Below, piece after piece: positions 12,175 through 24,074 of a stretch of 64,000 nt of DNA. The notes beneath the pieces are model-generated. The model did no database searches and was not told where the DNA came from. It saw only the letters and a list, made by a program, of their open reading frames with translations. Location of the stretch: the NCBI GenBank assembly GCA_936450465.1, contig OW388296.1, forward strand, positions 36,232,586-36,296,585, given 5' to 3'. Source of the DNA: Gibbula magus. Taxonomy: Eukaryota; Mollusca; Gastropoda; Trochida; Trochidae. The position numbers were made by a program, and so were the translations under genes. Position 1 is the first letter of the stretch. The number at the start of each line of letters is the position of its first letter.

Positions 12175-14029
12175 CTCTATTTACCTTTTATCAGCAATGC
12201 ACGATAGTGTGATGGTAATGACATTGAACAATGAATCTGTGGACAGGAAATGAGCATATCCCTTCGAGCAACATGTCATCAATATGTTAAGACTAGATAT
12301 GTTTGTAAATATTTGCGTACAGCATTCAGAGCTCTAGATAAGCTTTTGAGCATTGGGTATTATACCCACATTTTGAAAACCTGGTGGGTAATAGAAATTT
12401 CATGTGGGTATTTATACGTGTTGATAACCACCACTTTTTCAAAATCTGGATATCCATTCCAAATGACACGTTTAACTGTCTCAAATGTTACTAACAGATG
12501 GAACACTTTTCTCTAGTAATAAAGAGATAACCAAACTGTTTTACTGTTGTTGTTAATGTGAAATATAAAAATGTAATCAATCACACTAGTCGTGAAATTG
12601 TGTGTTTCAGTTCAGATGTCCAGTCAACTCACTTTAAATGTATATTAGAGTTGTAACTTCACTCATTTTTATTTTCACATTTCAGTTGTAAGCTTACTAT
12701 AATATTATGTAAATAGCAAACAGAAAAGCCTACTTTCATTTTTAACTGATAAATAAACAATCAATTAAAAATAAAATATAACAATTCATCAGGGCTACAG
12801 TATTTAAATAAATAAATGATAAATATTTGTTTCCATCATAATCGTGTTGTTAAAATATCAAAATTAAATCACAGCTTGCCTGATGGAAGCTGAGTGAGTC
12901 GAGATTGTGGTAAATCCCATTTCGTGTTTTCTGTTTTCCCCATTATGTTGTTTATTCACGCAACGTTATCACAATTACTATCATTATCTTCACCTTCCAG
13001 TTTGTTCTTTGGATATATTATGTAGCTAAGTATTTACATCAAAATAAACAAGTTTTCCAGCATTCTTCTTCTCTTTGAGATTTTACGAGTGGTTTCCAGC
13101 GGAGCCGATTTCCCACTCGGACAGGCAATTCACTGTTAAATATGCTTGGTTTGAGCTTATGTTTGGAATGTATTTGAGCCGAAACTTGCACACAAAAACG
13201 AAGAAACTACTAGTCAAGGCTGAGTTCGCCTGCCTTAATAAATAACAATACAGATATTATCGCACATGCGCAGACAACTGAAACTGGACAGCGTAGTCCT
13301 GTCTACAAAAAATAATATTAGCGCAACGGTTTCAGAGAACTGCCTTGCGTTAGACTGACAAGTTGTTAACAATCGTTAGCTATCGTTGGCGATTCAAAGC
13401 AGCCCAGCTGATAACACGAGAAAACGTCACATTACATCCTGGTTTGGGGCTGATACAGTAACTAAACAGAGCCCATAGTTTGGACACCACAAACGGTTTT
13501 TGATTTTCTGATTCGATACGATACGCATCATGATATTTATGTACTGGGTAAATACACATTCTTTTCTTGATGTAGCGTAAACGTAATTTTTAAGTGTTTT
13601 TTGATACGCAGACATTTATTTTTCTTGCGTATTTCAACATTTAGTTTGTGTATCTAGAGCTCTTCTTCGGGCGGCATAAGTAGATGTTACTGAATGATAT
13701 GAACACTAAATTAACTTTCTGCAAACACAGTTTACTCAATAATATGACTTGTAAATTACTGGGACGTGACCTTAGTTGTGAATGACAAATTAACAAAATC
13801 TTTTAAGATGCATAAAGCTATTTTTAATCCTGGTCATGTAGCTTTATATTTCAAATAGATTCAGAGGACCATGCAGTCCATCAAACCAGTTCACCGAAGT
13901 TTCAATCTTAAAGGTCCTGTAATGTTGATGTGTGATTGTAAATACCTCAATTTATTTATTATTCACCTATATCCTATCATCATGTCTTGGAGTGAGTACA
14001 TTGTATACTGTTGACCATCATTTTCTGCA
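12175..14029. other. Intergenic sequence, no gene seen
   Basis: AT-rich DNA with no reading frame that matches a known family and no obvious repeat structure by eye. Confidence 0.4.
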
Positions 14030-14560
14030 AAACGTTTTTTTGTATCTACAAACAACTATCAGACCAACTACCTGTACAGTTCATTTCCAACAACCTGGAC
14101 AGTGTGTTTGTCAACAGGGGCAACTACCTTCAATGTGTACAGTTTTTAATTTAGCTAATATCTCGGCTTCGATTAATCTGTGAATGATATAACTTTGATA
14201 TAAGTCCTAGATTATCATATTCAACTTACAACCACATAAAATATCGGCTACATCCATGTTGATTTGCTATATTCAAGTAGAAACTCGCCTTTTCGCGGAT
14301 TTTCTCTCAGACGACGATTGATTCGTTCCGAAATGTTAAAATTCTAAATTATTTATTACATGCCATGTTCTACAGATGAAGCGATTGTAAACTATAACTA
14401 TTCAAGAGTTGAAACATGTTTATATTGTTAACATCATTCAATCGAAAATGTTCAACACTAACCAATTTCGAGACCCACACCCGTTGAAAAACTACTGTCT
14501 GTCAAAAAATGGTTGTTGACGACTGCCAACTTCCGGTTTAGCATGAACAGGGCTTACCCC
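14030..14560 (-). repeat. ~500-bp dispersed repeat, copy 2
   Basis: Reverse-complement partner of 7310-7810. It runs directly into the Tc1-like transposase remnant on its right. Confidence 0.75.
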
Positions 14561-14965
14561 CTGTGTAAGGGTAAATCGTTCATATTGACGGTAGAAACGG
14601 TGACATACCTCAGGAAAATTGAGGTTGAAGCAGGATTCATTAGAGAAGATAACCTTCTGCTGTGGTGTGTTTGTCAAATACCATCCATTTGCGGTCCATT
14701 GTTGTCTGGCAATCCGATGACGTTGAAGAAGGATCTGGACAGCTAGACCCTTCGAATTCTGACTGTTTGAGGACTGATCTGACATTTCCATATCCCAACA
14801 GTTCCCCTTGCAGTAGCAATAGCTAACTGGAACCTGATGTTTTTGTGCAGCGGTTGTTACAGGTGGTGCACCAGGTCAGCGTCGATCTGGAACTCTACCA
14901 GGGGTGTGGAAACGTCTGAGACAAGCACTAGTGGATGACAGTGTCTGGTGATGGCTACCTGTGAA
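14561..14965 (-). pseudogene. Tc1/mariner-like transposase remnant
   Basis: On the minus strand one frame reads ARQQWTANGWYLTN, then KVIFSNESCFNLNF, then FYRQYERFT. This corresponds to the Tc1-type W..V.F.DES.F segment around the second catalytic aspartate, here replaced by Asn in SNES. Upstream, in another frame, is a GRVPDRR..GAPPVTTAAQ stretch resembling the linker before that segment. The catalytic Asp change and frame shifts show it is inactive. Only the middle of a roughly 340-residue transposase is visible. Confidence 0.65.
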
Positions 14966-15159
14966 GCGCCCTGATTCGAATTTTCAGCATGCCAATAGCT
15001 CGTTCCTGTTATTTTGTGTAAGGCATGGCATTGTTTCCAAAGTGATGAATGTTCAAATTTTGTGTTGCGTTTGCAAAGTTTATTTCCGAGAACTGATATT
15101 AGGTCCAACCCCAGCACAAGCGGCAACTACGTGCCTTCCGATAGGAAAGTAACGCTGGC

Positions 15160-15630
15160 AACGTATGAGAGTTGAATGGACATATGAGGAGGAAGGGGGC
15201 ATAGGGTTATGTTGGGGACGTCTGATAGTGTACAGGATAGGGGCGTAAGGCAATGTAGGGAACGTCTGAGAGTGCAGTTTATATGTGAGAATGTATGGGG
15301 CGTGTTTTATACAAATGACGTGTATGTTGATATAGTGGGTGTTTGTGTGGATGTAGGGGGCATATGTGAGTATGTATTCCACAGACGTTAGTGAGGATGC
15401 AGGGTGATTTTGCTAATAGCGGCGTATATGATGATGTAGGTGTTGTGTCTGCTGATGTGAGAAACGTGCTTGAGGCTGTAAGGGCCTCGTGAGATGATCA
15501 ATAGGGAGTTGTGTGTGGGGTGAAGGGGACGCGTACGTGCTGGGATGCAGGGGACTTTTCCTAGGATGTAGGGGATATGAGCGTCGATGCAGGGAAAGTT
15601 TTGTGAGGATGCAGAGAACGTTCGAAGGCC
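15160..15630. repeat. Degenerate G-rich minisatellite-like tract
   Basis: Loosely repeated GGATGTAGGGG, GAGGATGCAGGG and GGGAACGTCTGAGAGTGCAG words at irregular spacing. The composition and some words resemble the 38-bp array at 1-3235, so it may be a very old relative. Confidence 0.5.
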
Positions 15631-16259
15631 TTAAAGGAGAATATTTGTAAAGATTTATATTCTGTTATAGTAAAATATACTTTAAAAAACATATTCCCCC
15701 TAAAATAATATTGAAAGCCGTGTTTAATTACTAATTACGCGATATAACAACCGCGCCTACTGTAGCCTGTGCGCGTATGGATATTTGCCGGTAGCCTTCG
15801 GCAGGTTTAGGCTGTGACTTCAGAGATGCTCTACGGCCCGCTTTGGGTCCTACAAGTAGCGCAGTTAAAGGGAAGGCATTAGAGTAGATGAAGAATCGGT
15901 TGAATACGTAGAATTCGGGTAGTCTCTAAACTTTCGGACTTATATGGTATACTGGTATATTGTGCCGCGGTGGTGTGAAGTAATTCATCAACGTCTGGAC
16001 AGAAGTTTATATATTTTTAATTTGCAAGTGAAAAGACGGATGCAGCGCGGCGAAAGGTTTGGATAGTGTCAAAGAGGAAAGAAGGACCGAAAACCGTCGG
16101 AATCTGTCTCACTATGTTCAGAGCATTTTGATCCGTTATATTAAAACAGTTTTATAAATAAGTGATAGTTAGTCTTAGAGTACTCGTAATTAACAGTCCT
16201 TTATAAGGATATAACTTATAATGCCTTCTTATGGGATGTGTCATTCTCGATTACCAAGA

Positions 16260-16304
16260 GTTTTATATATGCTCCAGCGAAGAGTAACGGAGCACATATA
16301 AAAC
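16260..16304. repeat. Small hairpin, 16-bp arms
   Basis: GTTTTATATATGCTCC at 16260-16275 pairs with GGAGCACATATAAAAC at 16289-16304 with one mismatch, around a 13-base loop. Confidence 0.8.
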
Positions 16305-16824
16305 CATGGGTACCACCGAGGATGGGGATGTGTAGGCCTTAAAACTTAGTACACAGTTGTATAATTATTTGTCATTGGTTAATAACTGTATTAGATTAAT
16401 TTCAATTTAATATGGCCAACGTGGCAGCTCAAATGGCATTGTCAGACACACACAAAATATTTCCTGGTTATAAATCATTTGAAAACTATAGTGATATTCA
16501 ACGCTAAAATGATATCTGTCGCCTATATTACACCCCACCACCCCCACTAACTAAATTCTAAATCTTGCCCCAACTTTTGAACCCTTCCTACGTCTATGTT
16601 GGATCCTGTTTTTTAAATATATTTACTAAAAATGCTATTCCACTGATTGTATATGATACAAATGATTATTGCAAAAATAATAAGTTTCAGTGTTCAATCG
16701 TTTGGTGCTTGGTTTGTGTACTTGTGATATTAGAACACGTAACTGTCTTACAACTCAAGTTCAAATAATTACTGTCTGCAAGGCAAAACTAGTAGAAAGC
16801 ACACGTAGAAAGTGACTCAAAGTC

Positions 16825-16826
<2 letters not shown>

Positions 16827-16867
<41 letters not shown>
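16827..16867. repeat. Poly-C run (41 C)
   Basis: Uninterrupted mononucleotide run. Its length in the assembly may not be exact. Confidence 0.98.
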
Positions 16868-16869
<2 letters not shown>

Positions 16870-16883
16870 CTCGGTTAATAGTA

Positions 16884-17292
16884 AGCCCTGTTTATACGGC
16901 AAGCGTTTGCATTTGAGTAAATCATTACACATATTAAAATATGCTCATATGAGCAAAATTCGCCGTATGGACGCATTTGCACAAATGTATATTTTACTAC
17001 TTCGAAATCTATCTGACTTTTAGATTTTCATTTTAATTAGGGCGACAAAGTCAAACCAATGTTGACAGATTTAAATTAATGTCATTTATTTAGTTTACAT
17101 CTAATACATATTAATTGACATATTTTAGAAATTCTCTATTCATATATTAAAAGAGTTGGAATCCCATTTTCTTAGGCAGAAATTAAACACGCATGAACGC
17201 ATAGTAAATTTACTTTTACTAACATGCGTATATTACTACCATAAGCAATATTGCATATGTACACTGCAAACTTCGCCGTATAAACAGGGCTT
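16884..17292. mobile_element. ~410-bp MITE with TIR AGCCCTGTTTATACGGC
   Basis: Left end AGCCCTGTTTATACGGC near 16884 is inverted at 17275-17292 (GCCGTATAAACAGGGCTT). TIRs extend to about 27 bp with few mismatches, and both sides abut TA, consistent with a Tc1/mariner-type target. There is no coding. It is nested in the TTAA element 15635-18136. Confidence 0.8.
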
Positions 17293-18290
17293 TAGACTAC
17301 GTTATTACAGGCTTCTAATATCGCGAGTTCCTCATTAGTCCGGTTTTCGTGACTACCAAATCTCTCACATATCTATGTGTAGATCTTACTGTCTATCTTA
17401 CTTGATTAGGATTGAACAGTGGTTTGTACGTTAGATCTAAATAATAAAAATAATATTTAATATCAATACGTTTTTAAAGCAAACATGATTTGAATAATCG
17501 AGAATCAAGATGGTTCATTTTGTCCTGTGCAACTGGTTACTTCAGCGGTACATTAGGCTATATATACGAATAAAGCAGTATAATTTGTAGTAACATATTT
17601 TAATTAACTACATATAAGTTGTTGACACCCATGGTATCTACATGTAGACAATAACTATTTGATGTACGGCATAATCAACTTATTGTGAAATTGTAACGTT
17701 AGACTTCGCAAGTCCCTACGTACGAATCTGTATTTCCAACTCTCTCACTGTTTACTTATGAAAGCTCATCCTCACTTGATTCCTGGTGTTCAACTCAATG
17801 TTGATTCACAATAGGTTCATACTGATAAGGACGGATGTTATTTATGTCAGATGGTTGAAAATCAACGCTGCCATCGCTATCCGAGAAAGCCATAACAACA
17901 CTACGAACGTAGAAAATACACTGTCTCAGCGCGCGGGAGAGCATCTTTGACATCATATCACGTGACTGCTGCCAGCCTGATTAACTCTCGGGGATTTCCG
18001 GAAAACGACTCTCACCGAAAACGTTTTTTCAACGTTTCTACATAAAATGTCGCATTTTAATAATTTTTTTGACACACTTTGTCTTAAACAATACTGTTAA
18101 ACATGTTAAAACAAAGTTTTTCTCTAATATTCTCCTTTAACACATGCATATAAGTTTGTGATATTTGATTGAGGGCCTTTGGATACTTTTGAGGGTATAG
18201 AGAATATGTTCTGTAAGGTACGCTGTAGTGTTTGAGAAGACTTTGAGGATTATTCCCAGAGATTAAATATGATGCTTCCTTCTTTTCCAG

Positions 18291-18396
18291 TTATGTTGGT
18301 CATAGATAGACTGCAAACCATTTTGGAAGAAATTGAGGAAGATTTGGATCGCACAGTTCAGTTTTGGCTGAAACACTCTGGTGATGAAATATATGG
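18291..18396 (+). CDS. RENBP: RENBP exon 1 (N-acylglucosamine 2-epimerase), coding from 18293
   Basis: The exon follows a good acceptor (CTTTTCCAG) and ends at GG|GTAATT. The first ATG, 18293-18295, gives MLVIDRLQTILEEIEEDLDR followed by TVQFWLKHSGDEIYG. This aligns with the N-terminus of animal renin-binding protein, including the F-W-x-x-H-S motif in human RENBP. RENBP interconverts N-acetylglucosamine and N-acetylmannosamine in the cytosol, in sialic acid and amino-sugar turnover. The start is chosen because it lies two bases into the exon and gives an N-terminus of the family's usual length. A non-coding 5' exon probably lies upstream but was not identified. The exon ends after two bases of a codon, completed by exon 2. 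Confidence 0.9.
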
Positions 18397-18828
18397 GTAA
18401 TTATTTGTTTTCGTTTAAAAAGTCTTCATTATACTAGTCATTTCAAGATGACGACTGACACGTGAAAAAGTGGAATTTAAAAAAGTGGAATAGAAACGTC
18501 CCCAGCTATTTAAAAGAGTAAAAAACGATATACTGCTATCGGAGAAATAGATTGTGAAGGAATTTGATAGACACGTGTTCAATAAAGATGTACTGACATG
18601 CCCATTAATCTGATCATGTAACTTTTATTGTATTTTCAGTTAAAGTACACTTGGGGTGACGTATTCACTTTTTCAAAATGTTTATTGGCCTGAATATTTG
18701 GCATCTGGAGTTAAACATTTATAAAATGTAGAAATTTAGTTTAGTTTTAGTTTTAGTTTTTAAATTTCGTATACGAAAACGATGTGAAAACATGTGAAGA
18801 GATGTTTTGAAATTTCAAATTTAATTAA
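18397..18828. other. RENBP intron 1, first part
   Basis: AT-rich intron sequence between exon 1 and the first TTAA MITE. No recognised feature. Confidence 0.6.
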
Positions 18829-19319
18829 AGGTCCATCTATTGTGTTGATGGGGGTCACATATTCCAAACGTTATAAATGGTGTTACTTTATCGAGAAGTA
18901 CCGACTGTTACCGAAAACTACCATTTTGATGATAGTCGACTTAGTATATTGACGATATGAAGGTAAAAGTAGTGATTTCTGATCGAAAACCGGACAATGC
19001 ACCGCGCTTGGCGGGTGTCAATGAGTCAAACGTAATTTTGGAATCTTATTTAAACCAGATAAAATAAAACATTTGGGTTGATAATGTTTAATAGGTCATA
19101 TAACTACTGTGCGTGTAAATAGGACATGCACTTTCGGTTTCTGCACATGCATAATGATGTTAGTCGATTTTAATTGGAAACTAGTAATTATGATATATTT
19201 GGCGATTGGGGATGAATATGCAAGCTTAGTGAATTTGTTTGTATTGTAAACAGCACATATGGTGTGTTCGAACGTATTAAAGCCAAATAGAAATTTTATG
19301 AAACCCAATGGATGCACCT
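18829..19319 (+). mobile_element. 491-bp MITE with TTAA target, copy 1
   Basis: Flanked by TTAA at 18825-18828 and 19320-19323. The ends AGGTCCATCTATTG and CAATGGATGCACCT are inverted repeats. The full length is about 80% similar by eye to the reverse complement of 39871-40360. Non-coding. Located in RENBP intron 1. Confidence 0.9.
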
Positions 19320-19323
19320 TTAA

Positions 19324-20239
19324 AGATGCATATGGCTTTTGAAGACACGATGTATTTCTGTTTCATTCGTATGTATCGCCTGTGGTTTATTTTGCATGTA
19401 CGTGAGATTAATAGCAGTCGTTTATCCAAACAAATTGAATATTTGTAACATTAAGCAAGCCTGAAGACTAAATAAAACTTTTTAAAGTTGTATTTTATTA
19501 AACAGTGTGGATGCTGAGTTTTCTGTTGTATTCATTATTGCTTTTGATATTGCAAAATCTTGAAAATCTAAAAAGGATGAAACATTAAATCTCTAATTAC
19601 TTTTGAATTTTTCTAAATCCATATCAATATGTTTTGAGCTTAGATGGATGCATACTTAGTATGAGTTGACCAGGACAATTGGTTAGTTAAATAAACCCCT
19701 AGGGTCTTTACATGAGGTTTTTAATTGTATTAGTTTGCCTTTAAAGTACCATTTTTCATGTCGAGATAATTCACCCTATTTCTTGAAAGTGATAAATACT
19801 TTACTAAATATACTCAATAAGGTGATGCTTCTATGGTTCTCGACATTGTCTAGATTACCTTGCTGTGTACGGAAGCTTTACTTCCAACTGACAACGTTTG
19901 AGGAAATGTATTCTTTTCTGGTATTAAATGAAATGCAAGTTCAATATAGTAATATCAAATCAGTCGAATACATAATTATTTTTTTTTTATAAAATACTGG
20001 TGTCGTTTCGCATTGATCATGTTTCAAATATTACGGAAATTAGCGGAAAGAAACAAATTATCTCAATCCGATATAAAACAATTTTCAACATTGACTTCTC
20101 CCCTGCCAATCATCTCCCAGCAACGACGAACACATATTTGAAAGTTACATGATATCTCCCAAATATTAGAATACTGCTGACAAAAGCACATTTACTAAAA
20201 CATTATAGCAGATCATGCATATAGAATACTAAACGATGT
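19324..20239. other. RENBP intron 1 sequence, nothing recognised
   Basis: AT-rich, no coding match and no repeat structure seen by eye. Confidence 0.5.
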
Positions 20240-20350
20240 CCCGTTTGATAACATGTTTATGAAATGAGTGAATGGTTTGGTATTTAACGGGCGAAAGCGA
20301 TTTAAATACCGATGCCATTCACGAGTTTCATAAATATGTTATCAAACGGG
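20240..20350. repeat. Foldback element with ~48-bp arms
   Basis: The arm starting CCCGTTTGATAACATGTTTA at 20240 pairs with the complement ending at 20350. It has a few mismatches and a short spacer (CGGGCGAAAGCGA) at about 20288-20301. Confidence 0.9.
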
Positions 20351-21344
20351 ATCGAGTTTGGTATTTTATTTATTACTCAATGATGTAAATTGCGCGGAAT
20401 TGCAAGACAAGCGTTTTTAGTGACGCTTACTTGCAAATAGGCCACCCGCTATTACAGTCGCGCGGCTAACATTGTGACATCAACCAAATACGACTATGAC
20501 ACGCGGTGATTGTGAAGTTACGACAGCAGGCGGTGGTATCCCACATGTGTGTAACCAACTCATTGTTATCTAATGAGTGATCTCACCACGGTTGAGTAAT
20601 TAAGTTAATTATCAGTGCATTTTTACAGTGTAGGAAAAAAATGCCCGCCAGAACTACCGAGACGGGTTAATGCTGTTCCGATCTGGCCACAAGAAAAACC
20701 TTGCCAACTCGATGGTCAGGCTCATATTCAATGTGTAATCATGACCTCTAATCTGTCCTGAAATTCATGTCTGGTTTGTAACAAGGCAAACTAAATATCT
20801 TTGTCAAAGATAAATGGAACGTTTTTTTTTATTATATTGCTCTCGTTTCAATCAGGCATGATGATTATCTATCTATATTTTTAGATTGAACAGAATAAAG
20901 TAACTATATACAGATTTCTAACAAATCTAAAAATGCGACATTACTGGTACCTATAATGTATGTTAATAAAATATGTTTTATGATATAATGAATACATGCA
21001 ATGTATGTCAGATTGGTAAAAGTAATCAGTAATACAACATCGGAATTTCAGCAAATGTGCTTGTTAAATGTGGAGGGCCAATCTATATTTTCATGTGAAA
21101 GAAAGAACGGGTCAACCAAACATTGGTGTTTGTCAAGGAAAAACAGATATGATATTTATTTTTGTCATTATTTCTTTGTTTAATGTTGACGTGGAATGAT
21201 TTCAACGGCAAACGTACAGCCATTGTAAGCTGACTATAGGACGCCATAACATTGTCCCGATGACGTCAAGCAAGTGGCGATTCAGACGCGTGCCAGTTAC
21301 GTTCGGACGGTGACGTTATTTTCATAGACTTGCATGTCAATTAT
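20351..21344. other. RENBP intron 1 sequence, nothing recognised
   Basis: No coding match. Just downstream of the foldback the sequence has a GC-richer patch (20380-20560) without identifiable content. Confidence 0.4.
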
Positions 21345-23100
21345 ATAGCCCTGCTACGAAGTTAGCGGGGTATATAGTCAGGGTATGAAACTCCTAGAAC
21401 TTTAAGCAAGACCACAGAGCTGGCTAACTGAAATACTTGCCAGTCCGAACAAAATCTGCCTGCCCATAATTCGAATTCAGTGAGCATGAATGTATTGAAT
21501 GACCATGAAGTAATGTCAGAAAAAAAGCAAACACTATTTTGGAAAAATAATAAATAAATGTAATAAACTGATATAGGGCCTGATTATTATTTTCAAAGGC
21601 AACTAAACATATAGCATTCACAATAATAAAAAAAAGTTTCTTTTTATAAATCAATAAAATATTTTTTTTTAGCTATATGTTTGCATATACTTTTTCCCGA
21701 TGAAAAAAGGACCGAGTTAGGTATCAAAATAAATAAAATGTTACCAAAACTGTCACTTCAACACTTGCACGACAATGCTATTATCATTAATCAATTTCCA
21801 CATGTAGACGATCTGTAAAAAAACATGTACAAGTGCCCACTAAGTACTATCATTCTGAACAGATTTATATATTGTAAAAGTTAGAAAATATCAATATTAT
21901 TATATATTATTATATATCAATAATTTGTTAATATTGAAATAAGATTATTAAACAAATTATTAAAGCAAACTCATTTATTTTCTTACCTCATTCCTCAGGT
22001 AAGGACAAAAAATGAAACAAAGCCGTAGACTACATTTGTATTATATCAAGACATACCTTAGAATTTTGTAGAGAACTTTTGAATACCGTGCAAAACTTGT
22101 GCAATAATAACCAAATTGTGTACATATATACAATAGTTCCTTTAACAATCAGTAATTGACATCAAGACGTTTTGACTTCCAATTCATAAACATGTACATC
22201 ACTATGAAATGTCGTTTTCGGCCAAGTGGTCTGGCCTTTTGAGGAATAGGGGTGACAGGATATTTATGCATTTCTCATTACCTTGTTAAAGTTCATATTG
22301 CTTAATTCATTAAGTTTATTCCATGATGAATCACCAAATTAACATTATTACACACAAATTGTCCCTAAATCTTCAATAAAGTAAGCAAATGGGAGTGGGT
22401 ATGTTTAGTAAAACTGAAAAATAATAACCTTTCATTTCTATAAAAATAGATCGTTCCACTCAAGAAGCCATCATCATTTATTTATGGTGAGCCAAACTAT
22501 TTTATGACAGAATTTTGAAACCAGATTGAATCTTGCTTACATAATGTAAATTATTGTTGATCAAGATATTGACTTTCTTGAAACTTATAATCTAAAAAAA
22601 CTTTGTAATAATTTCACTGGTGGTGCTTAGAGACAGTTCTAAAAATAAATTTCGGGGGAAAGCCATAAATCTGTGCTAAATGGCATGTATGGGGACCAGT
22701 TTCTTCATCTTACATTACAAACGATTCCATTCTATATAAAGAAATGATTGAGTGAAATTGATCTTTATTTCCCCATTTGAGGTTGTCTGCAATCAAAATC
22801 AGTATCTAAATTCTTAAACATGTCACAAGCAAGGAAATGTTTTGAGTATTTTCTCTTTAAAATATAACCCGACCATCGGGCAGGGATATACGAGAATCTG
22901 GCAGCCCGAGTTGAAAACAACCCGTCGGACGGTCGGGCAGGCAAGTATTTCGAACGCTGATATAGTGGTCATTCCGTCCGTCCGTCCTTCCGTCCTGTCA
23001 ATTTTCTCAAAAACAGTTTAGTGTACTTCAACCAAACTGTGTACAGTTGTTAACCACGTAATCTTCCCATAGCGCAGAGACAATTTTCAGTTTCCTAGGT
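21345..23100 (+). repeat. Dispersed repeat (GCCCTGCTACGAAG / GTCCGTCCGTCC type) split by an insertion
   Basis: The left part GCCCTGCTACGAAGTTAGCG..TATATAGT (21347-21378) and the right part ATATAGTGGTCATTCCGTCC (22960 on) form one repeat interrupted by the hAT-like insertion at 21379-22959. The continuation TCCGTCC..CAATTTTCTCAAAAA is of a type common in bivalve genomes. That comparison is from memory. Confidence 0.6.
21379..22959. mobile_element. 1.58-kb hAT-like non-autonomous element
   Basis: ATATAGT is duplicated directly at both edges (21372-21378, 22960-22966). The ends are CAGGGTATGAAAC and the complement of CAGCGTTCGAAAT, and a subterminal block GAAATACTTGCC (21429) is inverted near 22935. 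CAGGG termini with a 7-8-bp duplication suggest the hAT superfamily. No transposase frame is visible. It interrupts a dispersed repeat, giving a clear nesting order. Confidence 0.7.
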
Positions 23101-23640
23101 TTTAAATTGTTTGTCATTTCCATTGAAACGTCATTCTTTAGACTTTTTAAAATATAAATCACAGTATTGTACTTCAATGACACTGGTGACACATGATGTA
23201 ATAGGTTTATTATGTATGAATACTATGATGAATATATGGTGTTTTGTGTTAATTGTAGGCATTAGTAGACATTTGTTGACAGGTCTTGGGTAATAATTTT
23301 GATGGATGAGTGATTAATGAATTTTTAAATTACACCTTTATGTGATTTTAGTCATGTCAGCTGTCAATCAAAAAGCAGTTGACCTACAGTTGAGTTTTTT
23401 TACTTAACGAGATACATCCTTTTGACCTTTGAAAATCTTACATTTGGGGTACATTGTACATGGTTACTTGGTGACATTATCATGTGACCTTAACATTTTT
23501 TTTTACATAAAAGGACCTTTTTTGAAACTATATCAGTTAACACCATGACCTCAACTAAAGCAGTCAGATTCCTGATTGATGCAGATAAGACAACTACCTC
23601 TTTGTCATTTGGATATGTGAAGTGATTGTCTATGTGACGG
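23101..23640. other. RENBP intron 1 sequence, nothing recognised
   Basis: AT-rich sequence between the dispersed repeat and the PC4-like pseudogene. No coding match. Confidence 0.5.
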
Positions 23641-23654
23641 CAAAAAAATGGTAT

Positions 23655-24074
23655 GGAATACTGGGTATTCACATCCGGAAGTATGAAGTCTACCCTAATG
23701 GAAAGACATACCCTACCAAACGTGTGGTTGTTTTAAACCTGAATCGCTGGCTGGAACTCTCTACAGTCTTTACATAGATAAATGAGGCAATCAAGGAACG
23801 GAAACTATCATTACAAAAACATTTAGGGGCTAATGTGTTTGAGGTAGTGGATTACACTGGTATCGAAATTCAACTGTGCTGTTGGGACAATACAAGTGAA
23901 TTTTTGGTTCCTACTACCAAGGAAATTTTGCTATCTTTGGTCCAATGGGAGAAACTAGGATACTGTGTGGATGTGATGCCTGACGTTGTGTTGGTACTCT
24001 CAGACATGAAATCAAATGAGACAGCCTCATTAAAGAGAGTAGCATATGATGAGTCAGCGATGAGTGTAAAATAG
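23655..24074 (+). pseudogene. PC4 (p15 coactivator C-terminal) double-domain pseudogene
   Basis: One frame from about 23655 to 24074 is open apart from a TAG at 23776. It reads IHIRKYEVYPNGKTYPTKR, then VVLNLNRWLEL, then NEAIKERK. A second module follows: LGANVFEVVDYTGIEI, then LVPTTKEILLSLVQWEKL. Both modules follow the PC4 single-stranded-DNA-binding pattern (IR.Y...G...PTKKGI.L...W..L...I...I). In animals PC4 is a nuclear transcription coactivator. Multi-copy genes with PC4 modules are common in molluscs (recollection). The in-frame stop and lack of flanking exons argue for a dead copy inside RENBP intron 1. Confidence 0.55.

Larger units (their letters stand above)
15635..18136. mobile_element. 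2.5-kb TTAA-flanked element (Kolobok/T2-like), non-coding
   Basis: TTAA at 15631-15634 and 18137-18140 flanks inverted ends AGGAGAATATT / AATATTCTCCT. The termini therefore read TTAAAGGAGAATATT, matching the TTAAAGGRR pattern known for T2/Kolobok-type elements. piggyBac also uses TTAA but has different ends. No transposase frame is visible. The element contains a poly-C run (16827-16867), a small hairpin (16260-16304) and a nested TIR element (16884-17292). Confidence 0.7.
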
